A stretch of DNA of 64,000 nucleotides from Phytobacter diazotrophicus (lineage in GTDB: Bacteria; Pseudomonadota; Gammaproteobacteria; Enterobacterales; Enterobacteriaceae): the NCBI GenBank assembly GCA_004346725.1, contig SMDE01000002.1:124001-188000 (forward strand), written 5' to 3'. Position numbers and translations under genes: made by a program. The notes beneath the pieces were generated by a model. That model saw only the letters and a list, made by a program, of their open reading frames with translations, ran no database searches and was not told the origin of the DNA. Each line of letters begins with the position of its first letter. The first letter of the stretch is position 1. Positions 53,292-61,669 of this stretch are shown here, piece after piece.

Positions 53292-53454
53292 AATTTAGCA
53301 CCTCCCTACAATCGCCGCGATAGTGTATTCGCAACTGTTACAGTTTTGTGGCGATGAACGACACAAATGGCCTTAAGCCAGCCCGGACAAAGGAAGTGGC
53401 GCGGCGTCCCCTGCTGCGTCTTGCCCGGCGGCTACAATTACCGGAATAAAAATA

Positions 53455-54630
53455 ATGAGCCTGCAAAAACATTGGGTTAATTTTCGTCTGAATGCGCTGG
53501 GAGCGGTATTACTCTCCGTCATGCTCGTCGGATGCGATGAGGGTGTCGCGCAAAATGCCGTGCCACAAGCGCCTGCCGTGAGCGCCGCTTACGTGGTCGT
53601 GAAATCGATTAGCCAGTGGGATAGCTTTAACGGCCGGATTGAAGCGGTGGAAAGCGTTCAGCTACGCCCCCGCGTCTCTGGATACATTGATAAAGTGAAT
53701 TACACCGACGGCCAGGAAGTGAAAAAAGGCGAGGTGCTGTTCACCATCGATGACAGAACCTATCGCGCCGCGCTGGAACAGGCGCAGGCAACGCTGGCGA
53801 GAGCCAAAACGCAGGCCAGCCTGGCGCAAAGTGAGGCCAGCCGTACCGATAAATTAATCAACACCAATCTGGTCTCCCGTGAAGAGTGGGAACAGCGTCG
53901 TTCTGCCGCCGCCCAGGCGCAGGCCGACATTCGTGCAGCGCAGGCGGCAGTTGATGCCGCACAGCTTAACCTGGACTTCACCAAAGTGACCGCCCCCATT
54001 GATGGCCGCGCCAGTCGTGCGCTGATCACCAGCGGTAACCTGGTCACGGCGGGCGACAGCGCCAGCGTACTTACCACGCTGGTATCGCAAAAGACGGTTT
54101 ACGTCTACTTTGACGTGGATGAGTCGACCTACCTCCACTACCAGAACCTCGCCCGCAGCGGGCAAGGCGCGTCCAGTAACCACCTGGCGTTACCGGTTGA
54201 GATTGGCCTGGTTGGCGAGGATGGCTATCCCCATCAGGGCAAAGTGGATTTTCTGGATAATCAGTTAACGCCGAGCACCGGCACTATCCGTATGCGCGCA
54301 ATCCTGGATAACGCACAGCGTCAGTTCACGCCAGGGCTCTTTGCCCGCGTGCGTCTGCCGGGCAGCGCTGAGTTCAAAGCCACGCTTATCGACGACAAAG
54401 CAGTACTGACCGACCAGGATCGTAAATATGTTTATATCGTTGATAAAGAAGGTAAAGCGCAGCGTCGCGATATTACGCCGGTGCGTCTGGCTGCCGGTTT
54501 ACGCATCGTGCAGAAGGGGCTGAACCCTGGCGATAAAGTCATCGTCGATGGTTTACAAAAAGTGTTTATGCCGGGTATGCCGGTTAACGCGAAAACCGTT
54601 GCCATGACTACCAGCACCGCCCTCAACTGA
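53455..54630 (+). CDS. oqxA: OqxA, periplasmic adaptor of the OqxAB efflux pump
   Basis: 391 residues. Lipoprotein signal with lipobox LVGC (Cys27), then lipoyl-like barrel (LRPRVSGYIDKVNYTDGQEV), long alpha-helical hairpin (QAQATLARAKTQASLAQSEA to AAVDAAQLNLDFTKVTAPID) and beta-barrel region. Links OqxB to an outer membrane channel, probably TolC, which is not encoded here. Very close to Klebsiella OqxA with scattered changes at the N-terminus. Confidence 0.96.
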   Translation: MSLQKHWVNFRLNALGAVLLSVMLVGCDEGVAQNAVPQAPAVSAAYVVVKSISQWDSFNGRIEAVESVQLRPRVSGYIDKVNYTDGQEVKKGEVLFTIDDRTYRAALEQAQATLARAKTQASLAQSEASRTDKLINTNLVSREEWEQRRSAAAQAQADIRAAQAAVDAAQLNLDFTKVTAPIDGRASRALITSGNLVTAGDSASVLTTLVSQKTVYVYFDVDESTYLHYQNLARSGQGASSNHLALPVEIGLVGEDGYPHQGKVDFLDNQLTPSTGTIRMRAILDNAQRQFTPGLFARVRLPGSAEFKATLIDDKAVLTDQDRKYVYIVDKEGKAQRRDITPVRLAAGLRIVQKGLNPGDKVIVDGLQKVFMPGMPVNAKTVAMTTSTALN

Positions 54631-54653
54631 TCCCTTACCTGAGAATCCGACAC

Positions 54654-57600
54654 ATGGACTTTTCCCGCTTTTTTATCGACAGGCCGATTTTCGCCGCGGT
54701 GCTGTCGATTCTGATTTTCATTACAGGATTGATCGCTATCCCGCTGCTGCCGGTCAGCGAATATCCTGATGTCGTACCGCCCAGCGTTCAGGTACGCGCG
54801 GAGTATCCCGGCGCAAACCCGAAAGTGATTGCAGAGACCGTGGCGACGCCGCTGGAAGAAGCGATCAACGGCGTTGAAAACATGATGTACATGAAATCCG
54901 TTGCCGGCTCTGATGGCGTACTGGTCACCACTGTCACCTTCCGTCCGGGTACTGACCCGGATCAGGCGCAGGTTCAGGTGCAAAACCGCGTATCACAGGC
55001 CGAAGCGCGTCTTCCGGAAGATGTGCGGCGTCTGGGTATCACCACCCAGAAACAGTCGCCGACGCTGACGCTGGTGGTGCATCTGTTTTCACCCAACGGT
55101 AAGTACGACTCCCTGTATATGCGCAACTACGCCACGCTAAAAGTGAAGGATGAGCTGGCCCGTCTGCCGGGCGTTGGTCAAATCCAGATTTTTGGCTCCG
55201 GTGAATACGCGATGCGCATCTGGCTGGATCCCAATAAAGTGGCGGCACGTGGGTTGACCGCCTCCGATGTGGTGACGGCGATGCAGGAGCAAAACGTCCA
55301 GGTTTCCGCCGGGCAGCTTGGCGCCGAGCCGCTGCCGAAAGAGAGCGATTTCCTGATCTCCATTAACGCCCAGGGTCGCCTGCACACGGAAGAAGAGTTT
55401 GGCAATATTATTCTGAAAACGGCGCAAGACGGCTCGCTGGTCCGCCTGCGTGACGTGGCGCGTATTGAAATGGGCTCCGGCAGCTATGCGCTGCGCTCCC
55501 AGCTTAACAACAAAGACGCGGTCGGGATTGGTATCTTCCAGTCACCGGGGGCCAACGCCATCGATCTGTCTAACGCGGTGCGCGCCAAGATGGACGAACT
55601 GTCGAAGCGTTTCCCGGATGATATGAAGTGGGCGGCCCCTTACGATCCGACGGTGTTTGTTCGCGATTCCATTCGCGCAGTCGTGCAAACGCTGCTGGAA
55701 GCGGTGGTGCTGGTTGTGCTGGTTGTGATTCTGTTCCTGCAAACCTGGCGCGCGTCGATTATTCCGCTGATCGCGGTGCCGGTATCGGTGGTGGGCACGT
55801 TCAGTATTCTCTACCTGCTTGGCTTCTCGCTGAATACCCTGAGTCTGTTCGGGCTGGTGCTGGCTATCGGTATCGTCGTGGATGACGCCATCGTGGTGGT
55901 GGAAAACGTTGAGCGAAATATCGAAGAGGGGCTGGCTCCTCTTGCGGCGGCGCATCAGGCGATGCGTGAAGTCTCCGGGCCGATTATCGCGATTGCACTG
56001 GTGCTGTGCGCGGTGTTCGTGCCGATGGCGTTCCTCTCCGGGGTGACCGGTCAGTTCTATAAACAGTTTGCGGTGACGATCGCGATTTCGACGGTGATCT
56101 CGGCCATCAACTCGCTGACGCTTTCACCAGCGCTGGCTGCCCTGCTGTTAAAACCGCACGGTGCGCCGAAAGACTACCCTACCCGCCTGATCGATCGTCT
56201 GTTCGGCTGGATTTTCCGTCCGTTTAACCGCTTTTTCCACCGTAGCTCGGACGGCTATCAGGGGCTGGTGGGCAAAACGCTCGGACGCCGTGGCGCGGTG
56301 TTTGTTGTCTATGTGCTGCTGCTCTGCGCCGCGGGCGTAATGTTTAAAGCCGTCCCCGGCGGGTTTATTCCGACACAGGATAAGCTTTATTTAATTGGCG
56401 GTGTGAAAATGCCGGAAGGCTCTTCGCTGGAACGCACCGATGCGGTGATCCGCAAGATGAGCGAAATCGGGATGAATACCGAAGGCGTGGATTATGCGGT
56501 CGCCTTTCCAGGGCTGAATGCGTTGCAGTTCACCAATACGCCAAATACCGGGACGGTCTTTTTTGGCCTGAAACCGTTCGATCAGCGTAAACATTCTGCT
56601 GCGGAAATTAACGCGGAGATCAACGCGAAAATCGCGCAAATCCAGCAGGGCTTCGGTTTCTCCATCCTGCCGCCGCCGATATTAGGGCTGGGTCAGGGTT
56701 CTGGCTATTCGCTTTATATTCAGGACCGCGCCGGGCTTGGCTATGGCGCGCTGCAAACCGCGGTGAACACGATGTCCGGTGCGATTATGCAGACGCCAGG
56801 GATGCACTTCCCAATCTCCACCTACCAGGCTAACGTGCCGCAACTGGATGTGCAGGTTGATCGTGATAAGGCGAAAGCACAGGGCGTGTCGCTGACCGAT
56901 CTTTTCGGTACGCTGCAAACCTATCTGGGGTCGTCGTATGTCAACGATTTCAACCAGTTCGGTCGTACCTGGCGCGTGATGGCGCAGGCCGACGGGCCAT
57001 ACCGCGAAAGCGTGGAAGATATTGCCAATTTGCGTACCCGCAATAATCAGGGCGAAATGGTGCCGATTGGCAGTATGGTCAATATCAGTACGACTTACGG
57101 GCCGGACCCGGTGATTCGTTATAATGGCTATCCGGCGGCGGATCTCATTGGCGATGCCGACCCTCGCGTACTCTCCTCCTCACAGGCGATGACGCAACTG
57201 GACGGAATGTCTAAGCAGATCCTGCCCAATGGGATGAATATTGAATGGACGGACCTGAGCTACCAGCAGGCTACTCAGGGTAATACGGCGCTGATCGTCT
57301 TCCCGGTCGCGGTTCTGCTGGCGTTCCTGGTTCTGGCGGCGCTGTATGAAAGCTGGACGCTGCCGCTGGCGGTGATCCTTATCGTGCCGATGACCATGCT
57401 GTCCGCACTGTTCGGCGTCTGGCTGACCGGTGGCGACAACAACGTGTTTGTGCAGGTCGGTTTGGTGGTACTCATGGGGCTGGCCTGTAAAAACGCCATT
57501 CTGATCGTGGAGTTTGCCCGTGAGCTGGAAATCCAGGGCAAAGGAATCATGGAAGCGGCGCTGGAAGCTTGTCGCCTGCGTTTACGCCCGATTGTGATGA

Positions 57601-57806
57601 CCTCTATCGCCTTTATTGCCGGGACGATCCCGCTGATACTCGGGCACGGCGCGGGGGCGGAAGTGCGCGGCGTCACCGGGATCACGGTGTTCTCCGGTAT
57701 GCTGGGCGTGACGCTGTTCGGTCTGTTCCTGACCCCGGTGTTTTACGTGACACTGCGTAAATTCGTCACGCGCGGTAAAGTGGAAAGAGAGGTTTTACCA
57801 GCCTGA
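54654..57806 (+). CDS. oqxB: OqxB, RND multidrug efflux transporter
   Basis: 1050 residues, standard RND length, 12 membrane segments and two large periplasmic loops. N-terminus MDFSRFFIDRPIFAAVLSIL; TM4 proton-relay aspartates in LAIGIVVDDAIVVVENVERN; FLSGVTGQFYKQFAVTIA; C-terminal LVVLMGLACKNAILIVEFAR with the conserved Lys. Nearly identical in these blocks to Klebsiella OqxB, which exports quinolones, olaquindox, chloramphenicol, nitrofurantoin and other drugs. 23 bases after oqxA. Confidence 0.97.
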   Translation: MDFSRFFIDRPIFAAVLSILIFITGLIAIPLLPVSEYPDVVPPSVQVRAEYPGANPKVIAETVATPLEEAINGVENMMYMKSVAGSDGVLVTTVTFRPGTDPDQAQVQVQNRVSQAEARLPEDVRRLGITTQKQSPTLTLVVHLFSPNGKYDSLYMRNYATLKVKDELARLPGVGQIQIFGSGEYAMRIWLDPNKVAARGLTASDVVTAMQEQNVQVSAGQLGAEPLPKESDFLISINAQGRLHTEEEFGNIILKTAQDGSLVRLRDVARIEMGSGSYALRSQLNNKDAVGIGIFQSPGANAIDLSNAVRAKMDELSKRFPDDMKWAAPYDPTVFVRDSIRAVVQTLLEAVVLVVLVVILFLQTWRASIIPLIAVPVSVVGTFSILYLLGFSLNTLSLFGLVLAIGIVVDDAIVVVENVERNIEEGLAPLAAAHQAMREVSGPIIAIALVLCAVFVPMAFLSGVTGQFYKQFAVTIAISTVISAINSLTLSPALAALLLKPHGAPKDYPTRLIDRLFGWIFRPFNRFFHRSSDGYQGLVGKTLGRRGAVFVVYVLLLCAAGVMFKAVPGGFIPTQDKLYLIGGVKMPEGSSLERTDAVIRKMSEIGMNTEGVDYAVAFPGLNALQFTNTPNTGTVFFGLKPFDQRKHSAAEINAEINAKIAQIQQGFGFSILPPPILGLGQGSGYSLYIQDRAGLGYGALQTAVNTMSGAIMQTPGMHFPISTYQANVPQLDVQVDRDKAKAQGVSLTDLFGTLQTYLGSSYVNDFNQFGRTWRVMAQADGPYRESVEDIANLRTRNNQGEMVPIGSMVNISTTYGPDPVIRYNGYPAADLIGDADPRVLSSSQAMTQLDGMSKQILPNGMNIEWTDLSYQQATQGNTALIVFPVAVLLAFLVLAALYESWTLPLAVILIVPMTMLSALFGVWLTGGDNNVFVQVGLVVLMGLACKNAILIVEFARELEIQGKGIMEAALEACRLRLRPIVMTSIAFIAGTIPLILGHGAGAEVRGVTGITVFSGMLGVTLFGLFLTPVFYVTLRKFVTRGKVEREVLPA

Positions 57807-57824
57807 GTCACTGTTGCAGATAAC

Positions 57825-57859
57825 AAAAAACCGCCTTCGCAGTGAAGGCGGTTTTTTTT
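57825..57859. terminator. bidirectional terminator between oqxB and oqxR
   Basis: Six A, CCGCCTTC, 6-base loop, GAAGGCGG, then eight T. Serves both convergent genes. Confidence 0.93.
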
Positions 57860-57875
57860 CGCAATATGAAAAGTA

Positions 57876-58355
57876 TTAAAGCGCTTTTTTAATCCGATCA
57901 TCCAGTTCAGGCAGCAGATCGCACCCGCTGGTATCGGCTTTTTTGACCTTTTCCAGCGCGCTTGCCACGGTATGGCGAGCAAGTACATCTAACGACGCCT
58001 GCTCCGCTTCATCGGCAATCGATTTGAAATACCAGCATGCGTTGGCACTGACCACGCAGCGGGCCGGTATGTCGGGGCGCGACGCCCACAGCTTTTTATC
58101 TTCGATGACCGAAAGGTAGATATCGCGCAGGGTGATCTCTTCGGGCGGACGACCAAGATGAATAGAGCCGTTGCGGCCAAGCGTAGAAACGATAATCCCA
58201 TCACGCGTGAGAGGCACCATCAATTTACGGATAAAGCTCGGATTTGCTTCCAGGCCGTAGGCCAGAATCGCACTCGTCGAACGTTCACCCAATTGCTCCG
58301 CCATCGCTACGCTGAGAACCATCTGCAAAGCTGTCGGGAAGCGGTAATCTAACAT
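57876..58355 (-). CDS. oqxR: OqxR, Rrf2-family repressor of oqxAB
   Basis: ATG 58355 follows AGGAC; 159 residues. LDYRFPTALQMVLSVAMAEQ, SAILAYGLEANPSFIRKLMV and GIIVSTLGRNGSIHLGRPPE form the Rrf2 winged helix. Cysteines in RCVVSANACWYF and SGCD do not match the three-Cys Fe-S pattern of NsrR/IscR. In Klebsiella, loss of OqxR causes OqxAB overproduction. The reading frame is intact here, so the pump is likely under normal repression. Confidence 0.94.
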   Translation of the reverse strand: MLDYRFPTALQMVLSVAMAEQLGERSTSAILAYGLEANPSFIRKLMVPLTRDGIIVSTLGRNGSIHLGRPPEEITLRDIYLSVIEDKKLWASRPDIPARCVVSANACWYFKSIADEAEQASLDVLARHTVASALEKVKKADTSGCDLLPELDDRIKKAL

Positions 58356-58671
58356 TTTATTGTCCTGGGTCGCGGTGAATCTTGTTCTTTTTGGCACCGC
58401 AGAGGTGAATAACCAATGAGCAATAATATAACAAATACAGTCTTTTTTTTGAAGCAATCAACGCGTGACCTGGCCCGTAAAAAAGAGTTTCCACGTATGA
58501 CAGAGATGTCATTCAATGCCAGATGACGACATTATCTGGTAAGAATCAAAAAAATTCTCAAGCGTGATCGATACAGGCCAGAGCCTTTTCATGCCTGACC
58601 TGATTTATTTGCAAATGGAAACGATCACTTCATGCAACCAATATGCGCCAGAAATGGGGGCATATATGATA
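58356..58671. other. 316-base AT-rich spacer
   Basis: Holds the oqxR promoter at its left end. A short open frame at 58564-58797 runs into the next gene antisense and has no ribosome site. Nothing else seen. Confidence 0.45.
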
Positions 58672-59190
58672 TTACCAAACGAACGTCTTTTTAACCCGAA
58701 CCGAAAAACGGAAGTACGGTATCCATATGCAGGCGAAAATTATGTATCTGACAATAGGCATAATCATGTCGAAATTCAGAGCAAGAGGCGCAAATAAGTA
58801 TGAAGTGATGGCCCGGTCAATCATCATGATCGCGATACTGGCAACCAGTAGCACACTAAACGCCAGAGGTAACGCCCTCTTTTTGCGCACAAAAAGAGAC
58901 GTAACATAGATAACCAGGAGCAGTAAAATCAGGTTAATCCCAGCGGCAGTAAAAAGATAGGATGTCTGGTAAACAGGAATACGACCGAGCATGTTCGTAC
59001 CCAGTTTTAATGTCACTATCAGAGACGTGAAATAATCGTAGGCCATGAGCAAAATATTGAGGAGTGGCAGGAACAACAGGCCACCGATTTTTCTGTACCG
59101 TTTTTCCTCACATTCAGCACAATATTCAAGGTGTTGCGCGATCTCCTTATCACAGGTTAAGCAGGTCCATTTGAAAGGGGTCTCCGCCAT
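58672..59190 (-). CDS. zinc-ribbon plus four-TM protein, DUF2569-like
   Basis: 172 residues. N-terminal zinc ribbon CLTCDKEIAQHLEYCAEC (two CxxC pairs, residues 10-27), then GGLLFLPLLNILLMAYDYFT and about four membrane segments. The membrane part matches DUF2569 (YdgK-like), whose hallmark is the GGxLxL start of the first helix. Fusion with a zinc ribbon is seen in some relatives. Function unknown. Confidence 0.7.
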   Translation of the reverse strand: MAETPFKWTCLTCDKEIAQHLEYCAECEEKRYRKIGGLLFLPLLNILLMAYDYFTSLIVTLKLGTNMLGRIPVYQTSYLFTAAGINLILLLLVIYVTSLFVRKKRALPLAFSVLLVASIAIMMIDRAITSYLFAPLALNFDMIMPIVRYIIFACIWIPYFRFSVRVKKTFVW

Positions 59191-59424
59191 TATTCATCCT
59201 TTTTAGTGCGTTCGCTCTTAACGAACTTGCTTCATTCCAGGATGAGTTAACGGCTAACCGTGAAGATTCTTTAGGGTGATTGCGTTTTTACCGTTGGGTG
59301 AAGAGTGACACGAGTATAAAAACGCCCTGCCCGTGCGAAATGGCCATGGCCCCGCAAGCTTGATTAGTTTATGAAAAAATCTTAGGCTACCCTTTAAAAT
59401 ATAATGGATAATCAAAGGTTAAAA

Positions 59425-60093
59425 ATGAAAAATATAACCCCGGAATATACCGTTGTCGACTTATCGCGCTGGGCAAGGAAAGAACATTTCAACGCATTCC
59501 AGAGCTTCGCGCAGTGTACATTTAGCCAAACTGTGCAAATCGATATTACCGCGCTGCTAAAACATATTAAGGAGGTCGGCTGGAAATTTTACCCCACGAT
59601 GATTTTCCTCCTTGCAAAAATAGTGAACAGGCATGCGGAATTTCGTCGTATGGCCATCAAGAACAACGAGCTTGTCGTATGGAATGACAGCCATCCAGCC
59701 TATACGATTTTCCATGATGAAACGGAGACCTTTTCGTCATTATGGAGTCATTACGACGGTAATATTCACCACTTCCAGAACGCTTTTTCAGAAGACGTGG
59801 CGCGCTATCGCAATAACCTTTCCTATCTGCCTAAAGAAGAGTCGCGGGAAAATATATTTTTTGTATCGGCTAATCCCTGGGTAAGTTTTACCGGTTTTAA
59901 TATCAATGTTGCCCATATGCAGAACTTTTTTGCCCCCATGTTTACCCTTGGTAAATACTACACACAGGGTGACAAAGTCTTGTTACCCCTCGCCGTTCAG
60001 GTACATCATGCCGTCTGCGATGGTTTCCATGTGGCAAGATTGATCAACGAATTACAAGAGATGAGTGATGACTTGTCGCACTATTCAGAGTAA
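59425..60093 (+). CDS. cat: type A chloramphenicol acetyltransferase
   Basis: ATG 59425 with AAAGG upstream, 222 residues; ATG 59404 is an alternative. CAT signatures: [60 protein letters not shown] and the catalytic [13 protein letters not shown] (His then Asp-Gly-Phe-His). Uses acetyl-CoA to O-acetylate chloramphenicol. It differs clearly from plasmid CatA1 at the N-terminus and around residue 100, and no IS, integron or transposon flanks it, so it looks like a chromosomal variant. Confidence 0.93.
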   Translation: MKNITPEYTVVDLSRWARKEHFNAFQSFAQCTFSQTVQIDITALLKHIKEVGWKFYPTMIFLLAKIVNRHAEFRRMAIKNNELVVWNDSHPAYTIFHDETETFSSLWSHYDGNIHHFQNAFSEDVARYRNNLSYLPKEESRENIFFVSANPWVSFTGFNINVAHMQNFFAPMFTLGKYYTQGDKVLLPLAVQVHHAVCDGFHVARLINELQEMSDDLSHYSE

Positions 60094-60184
60094 CGCAATA
60101 GCTGATGCGCCCGACATTTTTTGTATGGAGTTGGCAATAAGGAGAGCAGATGGGAAAATCTGAACAACCAGGGACAGTGGAAAA

Positions 60185-60400
60185 ATGAAAGAAAATAAAC
60201 ACTCTCCCTGTTTATGCTGCGGTAAGAGAACGCTCGAAGAGAAAGGGAATTATGAAATTTGCGCCGTCTGCGGATGGGAAGATGATCCCGTGCAGTCCGC
60301 AGATCCTGATTTTGCGGGTGGGGCTAATCCGTTAAGTTTACATGCGTGCAGACGGGCGTGGGCGGCTGTTCAACGTAATAAGCCAACGCAGTCTGAATAG
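60185..60400 (+). CDS. CPCC family cysteine-rich protein
   Basis: 71 residues. SPCLCCGKRTLEEKGNYEIC followed by AVCGWEDDPVQSADPDFAGG and ANPLSLHACRRAW is the Cys_rich_CPCC signature, a small zinc-binding domain of unknown role, often beside polymorphic toxin loci as an immunity-like gene. Two CxxC pairs should hold one zinc ion. Confidence 0.85.
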   Translation: MKENKHSPCLCCGKRTLEEKGNYEICAVCGWEDDPVQSADPDFAGGANPLSLHACRRAWAAVQRNKPTQSE

Positions 60401-60440
60401 CCATTTCGCTTCGGGTTCGAAGCGGAGATATTGCATGATA

Positions 60441-60681
60441 CACAGACCTGTTTATTACACGGCCCGTTGCAAAATTTCGCCGGGCAGACCGTCAAAATCT
60501 CTGAATTCACGCGTGATAAAATTCTTGTTCGTCAGGATCTTTTTTGATGCCAGGTTCGCAGGATCGATAATCGCAATGAGTGTGGAGATTTCAGGGTTTC
60601 TGCAGGCCTGCTCGACCAGTATTGTGGCAACTTTGCTCGCAATACCAAGCCCCCAATATTCCGGTAGCAGCATATAGCCCA
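60441..60681. repeat. direct repeat, copy A (3-prime part of intact GNAT gene)
   Basis: About 235 bases that recur in the same orientation at 63526-63760 with roughly 85-90% identity by eye. Copy A covers the C-terminal half of the GNAT gene at 60455 and its stop. Confidence 0.85.
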
Positions 60682-60940
60682 GTTCGGCGGTCTTCGGTTG
60701 GTCAGCCACAGATGCCAATTTGGCGAGGCCGATAAAATTACCCTGCTTATCATCCGTGATTCGGTAATAGCCCAAATCTGAATGGCGGGCATTCTCGTCG
60801 AGTATGAGTTTAAAATCACGAGAGGCCTCATCACAGGGAATGGCACGTTCTGTGATCATCGCCATAACATCGATATTACTGACAAGTTTTAAATAATCCG
60901 CAAAATCTATTTCAGCAAACTTTTCCAATAACAAATCCAT
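60455..60940 (-). CDS. GNAT N-acetyltransferase
   Basis: 161 residues, GAGGT before ATG 60940. Acetyltransf_3 pattern: FIGLAKLASVADQPKTAELG, YMLLPEYWGLGIASKVATIL (acetyl-CoA loop), then ISTLIAIIDPANLASKKILT and FITREFRDFDGLPGE. Intact. Its 3-prime half is duplicated, in decayed form, at 63538-63760 beyond the OLD-type gene. Confidence 0.87.
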   Translation of the reverse strand: MDLLLEKFAEIDFADYLKLVSNIDVMAMITERAIPCDEASRDFKLILDENARHSDLGYYRITDDKQGNFIGLAKLASVADQPKTAELGYMLLPEYWGLGIASKVATILVEQACRNPEISTLIAIIDPANLASKKILTNKNFITREFRDFDGLPGEILQRAV

Positions 60941-61459
60941 TTATTACCTCATAAAACCATTAGCAGCCAAAGTAAATATCGAATTACTCTATTTGCATGA
61001 AGAGCATTATTGGCATTGTATCAATATGAATGCACTTTTAAAATTGATGGGGCCAAAACCGTTTTTTACATATGCTCTTTTCTGGTACGAAACAGCTATC
61101 CCTGGCAGGCGAAATCAGCATGTCCATTTTTATTCTACCGCCCCTTCGCTTAAGTTGCGCTCAAATCCGTCACCAGCAGCACGGTTCTTACTGAAAGCTC
61201 CCTGATGTCGCTCAGGTAACGAATGTTTAAGCGAAATTTTTCAGTCAAACCGTTGAACTAACTTTTTCTAACCTCCGACGCACTGCTCCCTGTTTATTCA
61301 TCGGCATATCAGGACCCGCACTAAGTAGACAGACTCTATGGGGGGGGAGGTCTGTTAAGCGCTGTGAGTTCAACTGATGGATGCAATATAAAACAGGCTA
61401 GCATTTTTGAAGTGTGTTTTTATGCAAGGCCTGTGGGTAAACTGACCTTGCACATATAT
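60941..61459. other. 519-base spacer without a recognised gene
   Basis: Between the GNAT gene start and the downstream end of the OLD-type gene. A 70-codon frame at 60993-61205 (plus) has no ribosome site or recognisable sequence. A G-run (GGGGGGGGAGG) at about 61340 is unusual. It may contain remains of the left edge of the inserted segment. Confidence 0.4.
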
Positions 61460-61669
61460 TTATTGATGAAATAAAAATTCTTCAACCTCTTTTAAGGTTC
61501 CCTCTAGAAAACTCAAAGATAACTTGCAATCATCATCACTCATTTGAGCTATTTTATTTGCGAGCGGGATCTTGCGTTCTTTGGGGACAAAATACTCAAT
61601 TTTTATTTTGTAGATTTTGTCTTTTAAGTCATCAGAAAGTTTTATTTCTGATTGGATTAACTCATTGGT
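61460..61669 (-). pseudogene. displaced C-terminal segment of the OLD-type protein
   Basis: In the -1 frame relative to the gene ending at 61657, 69 codons run from the run of six A (61669-61674) to TAA at 61460-61462: starts TNELIQSEIKLSDDL and ends EEFLFHQ. There is no ATG at its head and an in-frame TAA just upstream, so it cannot be an independent gene. It continues the OLD-type protein if one A is added or the ribosome slips by -1. Confidence 0.7.

Noticed and set aside
58564..58797. 77-codon plus-strand frame right of oqxR
   Set aside because: Antisense to the zinc-ribbon membrane protein and without a ribosome site.
60993..61205. 70-codon plus-strand frame right of the GNAT gene
   Set aside because: No ribosome site, no recognisable sequence, odd composition; probably non-coding.
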